Source of the DNA: Prochlorococcus sp. AG-449-G23
Lineage (GTDB): Bacteria > Cyanobacteriota > Cyanobacteriia > PCC-6307 > Cyanobiaceae
Direction of reading: 5' to 3'
DNA length: 64,000 nt
Assembly: GCA_003209585.1 (NCBI GenBank)
Contig: QCQJ01000002.1
Span: 62,001-126,000 of the forward strand
The notes under the pieces are model-generated. The model was not told the origin of the DNA, did not search any database, and saw only the letters and a program-made list of their open reading frames with translations. The position numbers were made by a program, and so were the translations under genes. Below, piece by piece: positions 17,121 to 26,686 of this stretch; position 1 is the first letter of the stretch; every line of letters begins with the position of its first letter.

Positions 17121-18190
17121 TTAATAAATTTTTTAATCTCATTTTTAGATTTAATTTTATTATTATTTTCCATGTTCTTCTTCATGAGATCTAATATTTC
17201 ATAATGATTTTTTTCCTTTTTTGATTTTATTTTAAAAATTCTTTCTAGAGTTTCTTCAAAAACTTCTTTAGAAATTTTATTCTGATTGATTAAAACTGAG
17301 CCTCCACTTTCAGCAAGAATCATTGCATTTTTCTCCTGATGATTATTTTTAGAATTTGGATATGGAATTAAAATTGAAGGTTTCTCAGCCTCTATTAGTT
17401 CATTGATTGTTCCTGCACCAGATCTCGATATTACAAGATCACAGTTTTGAATTAAAGCTGCTATTTCATTAGTAAATTTCTTTTGAATATAATTTTTGGA
17501 ATTTTTTAAATGAAAAGTTTGTTGATTAGATTCACCAATAATATGAACTATACGAAACTCTTTTTTTAATAAAAATTCTATAGATTCATAAAGAATTTGA
17601 TTTATAGCTTTTGCTCCTTGACTACCTCCCATAACAATCAAAAGAGGGCCATTTCCTTTTGGAACCCATTCTGGCAAAAAATTTAATTTATAAAATTGCT
17701 CTCTTAAAGGTGTTCCAGTGAAAATAGTTTTACAATTTCTTAAATAAGAATTTGTTTTCTTAAATCCTAAAAGAACATAGTTACATAAAAAACCAAAATA
17801 TTTCGTGACCATACCTGGAATTACATTTGATTCATGAATAATGATAGGTATCCTTAGAAGTTTTGAAGCAACAATAGTAGGTGCTGAAATATAACCGCCA
17901 GTCGTAAAAACTAAGTTAATTTTTTTTTCTTTTAAGATCCTAATTATTTGGAAAGTTGACATTAAAATTTCTATATATTGATAAAACAAAAAAATATTTT
18001 TTCTTGGTGTCTTTATGTTCAAAGTCCGCAAATTATATTTCTTGGGAATAATATCTGCATCAAGTCTTTGACGAACACCCAACCAATGAATATTCCATTC
18101 GTCTTCCACCTCTTTAGAAACTGCTAAGGCTGGGAAAATATGCCCCCCTGTCCCACTGGCTGCGACTAATAAATTATTTTTTTTAGACAT
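17099..18190 (-). CDS. murG: UDP-GlcNAc:undecaprenyl-pyrophosphoryl-MurNAc-pentapeptide GlcNAc transferase MurG
   Basis: Peripheral membrane glycosyltransferase converting lipid I to lipid II in peptidoglycan synthesis. The 363-residue GT-B protein has the GTGGH loop at 13-17, the central VMGGSQGA loop, and the UDP-GlcNAc-binding region ISRSGAGTINELIEAEKPSI. Lys-rich, matching local codon bias. Overlaps the 3' end of the convergent aminotransferase gene by 22 bases and is divergent from the exported unknown at 18223 with only 32 bases between. Confidence 0.97.
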   Translation of the reverse strand: MSKKNNLLVAASGTGGHIFPALAVSKEVEDEWNIHWLGVRQRLDADIIPKKYNLRTLNIKTPRKNIFLFYQYIEILMSTFQIIRILKEKKINLVFTTGGYISAPTIVASKLLRIPIIIHESNVIPGMVTKYFGFLCNYVLLGFKKTNSYLRNCKTIFTGTPLREQFYKLNFLPEWVPKGNGPLLIVMGGSQGAKAINQILYESIEFLLKKEFRIVHIIGESNQQTFHLKNSKNYIQKKFTNEIAALIQNCDLVISRSGAGTINELIEAEKPSILIPYPNSKNNHQEKNAMILAESGGSVLINQNKISKEVFEETLERIFKIKSKKEKNHYEILDLMKKNMENNNKIKSKNEIKKFINYFLKEF

Positions 18191-18222
18191 AAAAACTTAA
18201 ATTAGTAAAATAAAAATAACCA

Positions 18223-18957
18223 ATGATTAATATGTTTAATTTAAACTTATTCAAAAATATAGGATTTCTTCTCTACTTATTTGTTTATCTTATTATTCCC
18301 TATTCAGCAATATCTCAAAATTTAAAAGTTGATTTTATAAGAAATCTAGAAAACTCTTTAAATGCAAGAGATTTAGAATTCATTAGAAAAAATTTTAGAA
18401 ATGAAGAAAGCCAAAATATACCAAAACAATTTTCAAAGATTATTAATGATTTCCCTAACAGCAAATGGAAGATCAAAAGATTAAAATCTAATATTCCAAA
18501 TGAAGATATTTTGCGAATAAAAGTTTCTGGGGAAAAAATAGTTAATGAAGAAATATATATACTCGAATCCAATTTTGATTATTTATTTTCAATCGTAAAT
18601 GGGAAAATAGATGAAGGGATTATCAAAAATTTATTCACAACTATAAGAAACGATAATAAAAAGATAGATATTAGTTTTAAAATTCCTGATAGAGTTCTTA
18701 CTGGTTCAAAATATGATATCGATATAATTCTAAATAAGCCTCTTGAAGAAGTTATTATTGCTGGAGCTATAAAACCTCATCAAGTTAATTCATTGTTTGA
18801 ACAAGAAATATTATTGGAGCCATTGGCGTCTGGAGGGATTTTTAAAATAACAAGAGCACCTTCAAAACCAGGGATACAAATTTGGTCAGGAATCATAGCT
18901 CACCCTGAGGGAATGATTACTTTCACAAAGAGTATTGATATTGTTGATGAGATATAG
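18223..18957 (+). CDS. Exported protein of unknown function
   Basis: Not recognised. The 244-residue protein has an N-terminal hydrophobic stretch (about 13-29, IGFLLYLFVYLIIPYS) like a signal peptide, possibly cleaved near AIS-Q. Residues 33-75 (NSLNARDLEFIRKNF...) form helices that resemble a small NTF2-like or stress-protein start, and the rest is predicted mostly beta (DISFKIPDRVLTGSKYDIDIILN, IAGAIKPH). No cysteine or obvious catalytic motif. In-frame ATGs at 18223 and 18232 are both possible starts. Ends 1 base before the convergent pgk stop. A periplasmic or lumenal role is inferred from the signal only. Confidence 0.75.
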   Translation: MINMFNLNLFKNIGFLLYLFVYLIIPYSAISQNLKVDFIRNLENSLNARDLEFIRKNFRNEESQNIPKQFSKIINDFPNSKWKIKRLKSNIPNEDILRIKVSGEKIVNEEIYILESNFDYLFSIVNGKIDEGIIKNLFTTIRNDNKKIDISFKIPDRVLTGSKYDIDIILNKPLEEVIIAGAIKPHQVNSLFEQEILLEPLASGGIFKITRAPSKPGIQIWSGIIAHPEGMITFTKSIDIVDEI

Positions 18958-18958
18958 C

Positions 18959-20167
18959 CTAAGCGTCGTTTAACGCAGCTACACCTGGTAAGGTTTTACC
19001 TTCTAAAAGTTCCAAACTTGCTCCGCCTCCAGTAGATATATGAGACATTTTCTCAGCTAATCCTGCTTTCTCTACTGCTGCTACTGAATCTCCACCACCA
19101 ATTATTGTACAAACTTCAGAAAAAGCACTTAAGTCCGCAAGAGTCGTAGCTATTGCATTTGTACCGTCTGCAAATTTATCAAATTCAAAAACTCCCATTG
19201 GACCATTCCAAATAATTGTCTTACATTCTGCAAGAGCATTCTGAAAAACTTTAATGGAATCTGGACCAATATCGAGACCCATCCAATTGCCACTAATTGA
19301 ATCAATTTGAGATATTTTACTATTGGCGTCCGGAGAAAATTCATCAGCTAAAACAACATCAGTGGGTAATAATAACTCTACTCCTTTTGCTTTTGCTTTT
19401 GCTTCTAAATCTTTAGCAAGCTCGAGTTTATCTTCTTCTACTAGGCTCTTTCCGACATCTAAACCTCTAGCTTTATAAAAAGTGAAAATCATACCTCCAC
19501 CAATCATGATTTTGTCACACTTATCTAGTAAAGAATCAAGTACTCCTATTTTGCTACTAACCTTTGATCCTCCAACTATTGCTGCCAAAGGACGCTTTGG
19601 AGAATCTATTGCTCCTTGTAAGTATTTCAATTCTTTTTCTAAAAGGAATCCAGCGACTGAGGGATTTAAATAATTAGTAACACCCTGAGTTGAAGCATGA
19701 GCTCTATGAGCAGCACCGAAAGCATCATTTACATACATATCTGCATGTGATGCTAATTTTTTAGCAAACTCCAGGTCGTTCTTTTCCTCTTCACCAAAAA
19801 AACGAACATTTTCAAGTAAAAGAACATTTCCATTAGATAAGCTATTTGATTGTGCAACTGCTTCATCACCAATACAACTGTTAGTAAGAGCAACATTTTT
19901 CCCCAACAATTCACTTAATCTTGCTGCTACTGGAGTTAATCTCATTTTTTCATTTACCTGACCCTTTGGTCTACCAAAATGAGCAGCTAAAATAACTTTT
20001 GCAGAATGATTAATAAGATATTCAATAGTTGGGATCGCTGCACGAATACGCGTATCGTCGGTTATTTGACCATCTTCATTTAATGGAACATTAAAATCTA
20101 CTCTTACAAGAACTTTTTTTCCTTCTAAATGTGTCTTATCAAGACTGGAAAGAGATAATTTTGACAT
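18959..20167 (-). CDS. pgk: Phosphoglycerate kinase
   Basis: Phosphorylates 3-phosphoglycerate in the Calvin cycle and acts in glycolysis. The 402-residue protein has the N-terminal substrate segment VRVDFNVPL at about 21-29, AAHFGRPKG, the hinge, and the nucleotide-binding [13 protein letters not shown] near the C-terminus. Cytoplasmic. Its upstream gap, shared with the divergent rbgA gene, contains a GTA-N8-TAC motif suited to NtcA (see that entry). Confidence 0.98.
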   Translation of the reverse strand: MSKLSLSSLDKTHLEGKKVLVRVDFNVPLNEDGQITDDTRIRAAIPTIEYLINHSAKVILAAHFGRPKGQVNEKMRLTPVAARLSELLGKNVALTNSCIGDEAVAQSNSLSNGNVLLLENVRFFGEEEKNDLEFAKKLASHADMYVNDAFGAAHRAHASTQGVTNYLNPSVAGFLLEKELKYLQGAIDSPKRPLAAIVGGSKVSSKIGVLDSLLDKCDKIMIGGGMIFTFYKARGLDVGKSLVEEDKLELAKDLEAKAKAKGVELLLPTDVVLADEFSPDANSKISQIDSISGNWMGLDIGPDSIKVFQNALAECKTIIWNGPMGVFEFDKFADGTNAIATTLADLSAFSEVCTIIGGGDSVAAVEKAGLAEKMSHISTGGGASLELLEGKTLPGVAALNDA

Positions 20168-20229
20168 TAAACAAGCTTAATTTTTAATCTTAAGACCCTA
20201 ACGTTAATTTGGGCTTATTGGGTTAAAAA

Positions 20230-20243
20230 GTAGTTACTGTTAC
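20230..20243 (-). promoter_or_regulatory. Possible NtcA-type site upstream of pgk
   Basis: The palindromic consensus GTA-N8-TAC occurs once in the 212-base gap between pgk and rbgA. On the pgk strand, a TAACGT hexamer (fits TAN3T) begins 23 bases past the site, the spacing typical of NtcA-activated promoters. In AT-rich DNA a chance match of this 6-base consensus is not rare, so this is a weak candidate. The gap holds no other recognisable element. Confidence 0.25.
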
Positions 20244-20379
20244 CTATGCCTTAATAAATTTTAAGAATTAACGATTATAAAAATTTTTAGTCATTAAATT
20301 TATACTAAACTTTAGAAGTAAATACTTTTGAAACTTATAAAAACTAAAAGGAATACAAAATTTTATTTGATTTATTGAA

Positions 20380-21252
20380 GTGGACATACCCAAAATTCAA
20401 TGGTACCCAGGCCATATCGCAAAAGCAGAAAAGAAATTGTCTGAAGTTATCAATAAAGTAGATTTAGTTATAGAAGTTAGAGATGCACGAATTCCTTTAT
20501 CAACAGGACATCCACACTTAAATAAATGGATAAATAATAAAAAACATATTCTTGTTATTAATAGATCAGACATGATCTCCCCTAATACAATCAATAGTTG
20601 GAATAAATGGTTTAATGCTAAAGAGCAATATCCTCTTTGGTGTGATGCTAAAAGAGGAATAGGTATTAAAGAAATTTGTAAGTCAGCCAAAGATTCTAGG
20701 TCGTCAATCGACGATAGAAGACTCTCTAGAGGAATGCGAATTAGGCCAATTAGAGCCCTTACACTTGGTTTCCCAAACGTAGGAAAGTCAGCATTAATTA
20801 ATAGAATTGCAAAAAAAAGAGTTGTAGATAGCGCTAGGAAAGCAGGAGTGACTCGTAATTTAAGATGGATAAAATTAGAAAGTGGTATAGATCTGCTAGA
20901 TGCTCCTGGTGTTATACCTCCAAATTTAGAAGATCAAAAATCAGCACTTAATCTTGCACTGTGTGACGATATTGGTGAAGCCGCTTATGAAATAGAGAGT
21001 GTCGCAATTGGATTTATCAAAATTATATCCACTCTCAACAAAGATAAGAATGCGAATATCTCAGTTAAACAAATATCTAATAGATATGGAGTTGATATTG
21101 CAAAAGGCTTTAAGAGTCCTTCTACTTGGATCGAAGAAGCAGCTTCAATACATACTTCAGGCGATAAAAGGAGAATGTCTCATAAGTTATTGGAAGATTA
21201 TAGAAATCAAATGCTGGGTAAAATTGCTTTAGAAGTCCCACTATGGAATTAA
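20380..21252 (+). CDS. rbgA: Ribosome biogenesis GTPase RbgA (YlqF)
   Basis: Circularly permuted GTPase needed for late large-subunit assembly. In 290 residues the G motifs run in permuted order: G4 NRSD at 61-64 (consensus NKxD), then G1 GFPNVGKS at 130-137 and G3 DAPG at 174-177, followed by the C-terminal RNA-binding domain. The N-terminal WYPGHIAKAEKKL is the family signature and supports the GTG start at 20380. The 3' end overlaps rluD by 10 bases, pairing two ribosome-maturation genes. Confidence 0.95.
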   Translation: MDIPKIQWYPGHIAKAEKKLSEVINKVDLVIEVRDARIPLSTGHPHLNKWINNKKHILVINRSDMISPNTINSWNKWFNAKEQYPLWCDAKRGIGIKEICKSAKDSRSSIDDRRLSRGMRIRPIRALTLGFPNVGKSALINRIAKKRVVDSARKAGVTRNLRWIKLESGIDLLDAPGVIPPNLEDQKSALNLALCDDIGEAAYEIESVAIGFIKIISTLNKDKNANISVKQISNRYGVDIAKGFKSPSTWIEEAASIHTSGDKRRMSHKLLEDYRNQMLGKIALEVPLWN

Positions 21253-22202
21253 ATAATCAAAATTCTTTCGGCATTGGAGAAGGTGAGCTTATAGAAATTA
21301 TTTATGAGCTACCTCTTCCTATGAGGCTAGACAGATGGTTGGTAAGTAAAAGGCCAGAACAAAGTAGAGCAAGAATTCAACATTTTATAAATTCAGGTTT
21401 AGTACTTGTAAACTATAAAACCGCGAAAACAAAGACCCCATTAAAAAATGGCGACAATGTTCAAATATGGATGCCTCCTCCTGAACCTCTTATTTATTTG
21501 AAACCTGAAGAAATGGATTTAAATATCCTTTTTGAAGACGAGCACATCATAGTAATCAATAAACAATCAGGACTAATTGTTCATCCAGCCCCTGGACACA
21601 AATCTGGAACTTTAGTGAATGGATTACTTTTTCACTGTAAAGATCTACCTGGAATTAATGGGAAACTAAGACCTGGGATTGTTCACAGATTAGATAAAGA
21701 TACCTCCGGATGTATGGTGGTTGCAAAAAGCCAAGAGGCATTAGTAAATCTCCAGAAACAAATTAAAGAAAAAATTGCATCACGCGAATATATTGCAGTA
21801 ATTCATGGAGCACCTAATTCTGAAGAAGGCCAAATAGTGGGAAACATTGGCAGAGATAAATTAAATAGATTGAAATATAAAGTAGTTGAAGAAAACTCAG
21901 GTAGGTATGCCTGTACCTATTGGAAGTTAGAAGAAAGATTTGGCAATTACTCATTAATGAGTTTCAAACTAGATACGGGGCGAACGCATCAAATAAGAGT
22001 TCATTGTGCTCACATTAATCATCCAATTGTGGGTGATCCGTTATATGGAAGATGTAAAAAACTACCATGTAAATTAGATGGCCAAGCTTTACACGCCATT
22101 AAGCTTGGACTTATACATCCAATAAATGGTAAAGAAATGATATTTGAATCAGAATTACCATTAGATTTTCGAAAATTACTAAGTGTTCTTAAAGTTAAAT
22201 AA
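21243..22202 (+). CDS. rluD: RluD-family 23S rRNA pseudouridine synthase
   Basis: Isomerises uridines in 23S rRNA. The 319-residue protein has an N-terminal S4 RNA-binding domain (RLDRWLVSKRPEQSRARIQ, about 28-46) and the catalytic domain with Asp151 in HRLDKDTSG (148-156), then the RTHQIRVH and GDPLYG motifs. Start at 21243 overlaps rbgA by 10 bases, and the 3' end overlaps the convergent ABC gene by 8 bases. Member of the RluA/C/D group; exact target sites are inferred. Confidence 0.93.
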   Translation: MELNNQNSFGIGEGELIEIIYELPLPMRLDRWLVSKRPEQSRARIQHFINSGLVLVNYKTAKTKTPLKNGDNVQIWMPPPEPLIYLKPEEMDLNILFEDEHIIVINKQSGLIVHPAPGHKSGTLVNGLLFHCKDLPGINGKLRPGIVHRLDKDTSGCMVVAKSQEALVNLQKQIKEKIASREYIAVIHGAPNSEEGQIVGNIGRDKLNRLKYKVVEENSGRYACTYWKLEERFGNYSLMSFKLDTGRTHQIRVHCAHINHPIVGDPLYGRCKKLPCKLDGQALHAIKLGLIHPINGKEMIFESELPLDFRKLLSVLKVK

Positions 22203-23793
22203 GATTTAAAGAGGAATTTAGAAGCGATTTTGTATACGTGTTTTGAGTTTTAGTGAATATTGTAGAACTTTCTCCTTCATCAACTATCTTTCCGTGATTC
22301 ATAACTAGCAACCTATCACAAAATCTTTTAGCAATGCCTAAATCATGAGTAATAAAGATAATCGTTAAATTCATTTTTTCTTGCAAGACTCTAAGTAATT
22401 CAAGAATCTCTATTTTTACTGAAGCATCCAACATATTTACGCTCTCATCACAAATCAAAATTTTTGGTTTTAACAATAGCGCTCTGGCTAATGAAATTCT
22501 TTGTAATTGACCACCAGATAATTGGCTAGGATAAGAATTAAAAAAATCATTATTTAAGGGAAGATTTAAATTTCTTAACATTAATTTTATTTCTTTTTCG
22601 ATTTTTCTTTTATCTGAAATTTTTTGAATAAAAAATATATCTTCCAAAATATTTTTAATTGTCATTTTCGGATTCAAACTTGAAAAAGGATCTTGAAAAA
22701 TAATTTGCATATAATTGTGCTTTTTAAAAGATTTATTTTTTTTCGATGCATGATTTTTATCATAAATTTTTATTTCACCACCTCTTACTTTTAAAAGTCC
22801 AATTAAAGCCCTACATAATGTACTTTTGCCGCTCCCTGAAGAACCAACTATTCCAAGAGTCTCATTCTTATATAATTTGAAACTAACTTCATTTAAAGCC
22901 TTATTCCATTTATTAATGAAAATTGAAGAATTTAATTTATACCAATGTCTTAAGTTATTTACCTCTAGAACGACCTCATCTCGAACATTTTTTTTAGTAT
23001 TAGTTTCTAATACTATTTTTGAAGCATTTACTAACCTTGTCCCGATATCTGATTTTGGTGATTGCAAAATATCTAAAATATTTCCTTTTTCAACAATCGA
23101 TCCTTTTTCAATAATTGCAACTTTTTTACACCACTTTGCTGCAAGATTAATATCGTGACTAATTAAAATTAAAGTAGTATCGAATTCATTACATAACTGA
23201 ATTATTTCTTTCATAATTTCAAAACTTGTTTTGGTATCTAAGCTTGTTGTAGGTTCATCAGCTATTAATAATTTAGGTCTTAAAGCAAGAGCCATAGCTA
23301 CAGATACTCTCTGTTTCATTCCACCGCTAAATTGATGTGGGAAAGAATCAAGTCTGCTTTCTTCAATTCCTACTTTTTGAAAAACTTCTTTTACTAATTT
23401 TTTAATAAGTAAAGATGATTTAGTTTGATCATGAGTTTTAAATAATTCATATAAATGATCCCCAACTCTCATTAGTGGATTAAGTTTTTTTATGGAATCT
23501 TGATAGATAAATCCAAAATTTTTTCTTCTAAATAATTGTGCTTCTTTGTTATCTATTTTTCTAGGATCTACGCTAGAAATGGATAAATAACCTTTAGAAG
23601 TTGCCTTTTCAGGTAAAATATTTACTAGTGTTTTTGCAAAAGTAGTCTTTCCACACCCAGAGGGTCCTATTATCGCCAAATGATCCCCTCTATCTATTTC
23701 CAGATTAAAATTTGTGATAATAGGTTGCTGTTTTAAACCATATTTAACAGTAAGATTTTTAACTACAAGAATTTTTTCTTTTTTTATTTCCAT
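22195..23793 (-). CDS. ABC transporter, two fused ATPase domains (peptide/nickel-transport type)
   Basis: Cytoplasmic ATP-binding protein of 532 residues made of two ABC domains, like YejF or fused DppD-DppF. Domain 1: Walker A GPSGCGKT at 43-50, signature FSGGMKQR at 155-162 and Walker B LLIADE near 175-180. Domain 2: GSSGSGKST at 317-325, signature LSGGQLQR, and a slightly unusual Walker B/D-loop CDESVNMLD. No permease or binding-protein gene lies beside it in this window, so its partners must be elsewhere. Substrate unknown; oligopeptides, or another dipeptide-family substrate, are the family norm. Confidence 0.88.
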   Translation of the reverse strand: MEIKKEKILVVKNLTVKYGLKQQPIITNFNLEIDRGDHLAIIGPSGCGKTTFAKTLVNILPEKATSKGYLSISSVDPRKIDNKEAQLFRRKNFGFIYQDSIKKLNPLMRVGDHLYELFKTHDQTKSSLLIKKLVKEVFQKVGIEESRLDSFPHQFSGGMKQRVSVAMALALRPKLLIADEPTTSLDTKTSFEIMKEIIQLCNEFDTTLILISHDINLAAKWCKKVAIIEKGSIVEKGNILDILQSPKSDIGTRLVNASKIVLETNTKKNVRDEVVLEVNNLRHWYKLNSSIFINKWNKALNEVSFKLYKNETLGIVGSSGSGKSTLCRALIGLLKVRGGEIKIYDKNHASKKNKSFKKHNYMQIIFQDPFSSLNPKMTIKNILEDIFFIQKISDKRKIEKEIKLMLRNLNLPLNNDFFNSYPSQLSGGQLQRISLARALLLKPKILICDESVNMLDASVKIEILELLRVLQEKMNLTIIFITHDLGIAKRFCDRLLVMNHGKIVDEGESSTIFTKTQNTYTKSLLNSSLNLI

Positions 23794-23848
23794 GATTTTA
23801 TAGCAAATTTTTCTAGACCTAAATAAAATACATCTAAAGCAATATAAA

Positions 23849-26158
23849 ATGTCTGAGGCAGCTGCAAATTCAAAAGAAAAAAACGAAATTGAAGTTTCTA
23901 AAACTATTTTGCCTGAAAATAAAAAATATGAAAGTGAATCTTTGAATTATCAAATACAATTTCCCGATTGGCTTCTTAAAGATATTAATAATTTTGAAAA
24001 ATCAAATCAAGAAAATGATGAGAATCAAAACCTTATAGTAAAAGCTTTTAAACTTGCTTATAAAGCTCATGATGGACAATTCCGAGCGAGTGGAGAGCCA
24101 TACATTATCCACCCCATTGCTGTTGCAAATCTCCTCAAAGAAATAGGTGCTAGTTCATCTGTTGTTGCTGCAGGACTTTTACATGATGTTGTTGAAGATA
24201 CTGGAATTGATTTATCCGAAATAGAAAAAAATTTTGGATTAGAAGTAAAAATACTTGTAGAAGGTGTCACAAAATTAGGAGGGATTCACTTTAACAACAG
24301 GACTGAAGCACAAGCTGAAAATCTTAGGAAAATGTTTTTGGCTATGGCCAGCGATATCAGAGTTGTTTTAGTAAAACTTGCGGATCGACTTCATAACATG
24401 AGAACAATTGAATGGCTCAATGATGAGAGAAAACAAAGAATAGCCAGAGAAACGAGAGAGATTTATGCACCATTAGCTAATCGACTAGGAATAAACAGAT
24501 TTAAATGGGAATTAGAAGATTTAGCTTTTAAATTTTTGGAGCCTAAAGAATATCAAGATCTTAAAGATCAAATCGCTGTTAAAAGAAGTGATAGAGAAAA
24601 AAGATTAAAAGTAACTTTGAATCTTATGAAGGAAAACTTGGTTTCAGCAGGTTTGAAAAATTTTGAAATAACAGGAAGGCCAAAACATCTTTATGGCATC
24701 TGGAGCAAAATGGAAAGACAACAAAAGCATTTTCACGAGATTTATGATGTTGCTGCGCTAAGAATTATCGTGGACAATTCAGATAGTTGTTACAGAGCTT
24801 TAGCAGTTGTTCATGATACTTTCAAACCAATTCCAGGTAGATTTAAAGACTATATAGGATTACCAAAACCCAATGGATACCAGTCCTTACATACTTCTGT
24901 GATTGGAAGACATAGACCTATTGAAGTTCAAATTAGAACTACTTCCATGCATCAAATTGCTGAATATGGTATTGCCGCTCATTGGCAATACAAAGAAGGT
25001 GGTTCTCCTGCTACAAGTAATGCAGAGAGATTTAATTGGCTAAGACAATTAGTTGAATGGCAACAAGAAGGTAATGAAGGGGATCATAATGATTATTTGG
25101 CTTCAATTAAAGAAGATTTATTTGATGAAGAAGTATTTGTGATCACTCCAAAAGGAGATGTTGTTGGTTTAAGGAAAGGATCTACCGCGATAGATTTCGC
25201 CTACAGAATTCATTCTGAAGTTGGAAATCACTGTAATGGAATAAGAATTAATGAAAAGCTTTCTCCATTATCTACAGCACTTCAAAATGGTGACTTCATA
25301 GAAATTTTGACAAGTAATAATGCCACTCCAAGCTTGGATTGGCTGAACTTTGTAGTTACGCCAACTGCTAAACATAGAATCCGCCAATGGTATAAGAAAA
25401 GCCATCGTGATGAAACGATTAAAAGAGGTAGAGATTTACTTGAAAAAGAAGTAGGTCGAAACGGTTTTGAATCATTACTTTCAAGTGAAGCCTTGAAAAA
25501 AGTTGCAAATCGATGCAATTTAAAAACTACTGAAGACCTTCTTGCATCCCTTGGTTTTGGTGGTTTAACTTTGCATCAAATATTAAACAGACTAAGAGAA
25601 GAGATGAAATTACAGACAGAAGATATAAAAAATGATTCTGACTCTGAAATAGCAAAATCTCTTAAAAGTAATAGTAATTTATCCGCTAATAAATCTAATA
25701 CGGTAGCTAAATCACCAATTTCCGGGATAGAAGGTCTTGATTACAGAATAGGTAAATGCTGTACACCACTTCCAGGCGAGGACATTATCGGAACTGTGTC
25801 ACTCGGCAACCATGGGATAACCATACATAGGGAAGATTGTGAAAATGTAATACCTATTCCAATAGAGAGAAGATTACCTGTTGGTTGGAATCAAGATAAT
25901 AAAACTAGCGATAATAAGTTTCCAATTCAGCTACGAATAGAAGTAATTGATAGAGTTGGAGTTCTTAAAGATATTCTTATGCGGTTATCTGATAAAGGTA
26001 TAAACGTTAGCGATGCTAATGTTAAAACTGCTTATGGTAAACCAGCTATTATAAATCTTTGTGTAGGTCTTGAAAGTTATAATCAACTTCACAAAACAAT
26101 TGAACAAATTAAATCAATGGCAGATGTTTTAGATATTGCCAGAGTTGGACAAAGTTAA
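23849..26158 (+). CDS. spoT: Bifunctional (p)ppGpp synthetase/hydrolase (RelA/SpoT homologue)
   Basis: Controls the stringent alarmone. The 769-residue protein contains an HD hydrolase domain (HD at 112-113, VVEDT following), the synthetase domain with RFKDYIGLPKPNGYQSLHT, a TGS domain (VFVITPKGDVVGLRKGS, about 429-445), a helical region and a C-terminal ACT domain (about 690-769). Both catalytic halves look intact, so it should both make and degrade (p)ppGpp. The N-terminal 50 residues are polar and poorly conserved. Single-gene unit, divergent from the ABC gene with 55 bases between. Confidence 0.96.
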   Translation: MSEAAANSKEKNEIEVSKTILPENKKYESESLNYQIQFPDWLLKDINNFEKSNQENDENQNLIVKAFKLAYKAHDGQFRASGEPYIIHPIAVANLLKEIGASSSVVAAGLLHDVVEDTGIDLSEIEKNFGLEVKILVEGVTKLGGIHFNNRTEAQAENLRKMFLAMASDIRVVLVKLADRLHNMRTIEWLNDERKQRIARETREIYAPLANRLGINRFKWELEDLAFKFLEPKEYQDLKDQIAVKRSDREKRLKVTLNLMKENLVSAGLKNFEITGRPKHLYGIWSKMERQQKHFHEIYDVAALRIIVDNSDSCYRALAVVHDTFKPIPGRFKDYIGLPKPNGYQSLHTSVIGRHRPIEVQIRTTSMHQIAEYGIAAHWQYKEGGSPATSNAERFNWLRQLVEWQQEGNEGDHNDYLASIKEDLFDEEVFVITPKGDVVGLRKGSTAIDFAYRIHSEVGNHCNGIRINEKLSPLSTALQNGDFIEILTSNNATPSLDWLNFVVTPTAKHRIRQWYKKSHRDETIKRGRDLLEKEVGRNGFESLLSSEALKKVANRCNLKTTEDLLASLGFGGLTLHQILNRLREEMKLQTEDIKNDSDSEIAKSLKSNSNLSANKSNTVAKSPISGIEGLDYRIGKCCTPLPGEDIIGTVSLGNHGITIHREDCENVIPIPIERRLPVGWNQDNKTSDNKFPIQLRIEVIDRVGVLKDILMRLSDKGINVSDANVKTAYGKPAIINLCVGLESYNQLHKTIEQIKSMADVLDIARVGQS

Positions 26159-26176
26159 TTTTAAAATCAGATCAAT

Positions 26177-26620
26177 CTATCTTTTACTTTTTATCTTGCA
26201 GATAAAGAAAACAATACTGCCGCAAATCAAAGCTAATAAAATACCTACACAAGATGAACCTAAGAGTAATTTTAGGGAAAAAATTCTACCTTGTTTCCAT
26301 AATTCATCAATAACTAAACTTTTTTCAAGAATTTTATTAGAAGAATTATTTAAAAAAATCGAACCAACTTTATAGTTAAAATAATAAAGTGGAATATAAG
26401 TAAAAGGGTTGCTAATCCAGGTACCAATTGCAGCTAGAAGAATATTTCCCTTAGCTATTTTTGCAAAAAATACCCCTATTAAAGTCTGAAACCCAAAAAA
26501 AGGAAAGCAGCCACTAAATACCCCTATAGCTAAACCTTTAGCATTAAAGAAAGGACTTCCATTCTGATTCCTAAATAATGATAGAATTTTCTTGTAGGTA
26601 ATATCTCTTTTAAATCTCAT
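26177..26620 (-). CDS. DUF2062 membrane protein
   Basis: Small integral membrane protein of 147 residues with the DUF2062 pattern: a basic N-terminus, GLAIGVFSGCFPFFGFQT at about 29-46, and GTWISNPFTYIPLYYFNYKVG at about 66-86, then a C-terminal membrane segment (about 121-142). Function of the family is unknown. Convergent with spoT, 18 bases apart; divergent from mnmE. Confidence 0.85.
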   Translation of the reverse strand: MRFKRDITYKKILSLFRNQNGSPFFNAKGLAIGVFSGCFPFFGFQTLIGVFFAKIAKGNILLAAIGTWISNPFTYIPLYYFNYKVGSIFLNNSSNKILEKSLVIDELWKQGRIFSLKLLLGSSCVGILLALICGSIVFFICKIKSKR

Positions 26621-26686
26621 TCAGAAAGAAAATTTCAAAATTAAATTCTTGATAATCTTACTTAATTATCCATAACAAAGCGAGAG

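Noticed and set aside
26136..26375. Forward frame after spoT
   Set aside because: Antisense of the DUF2062 gene, whose family motifs are clear.
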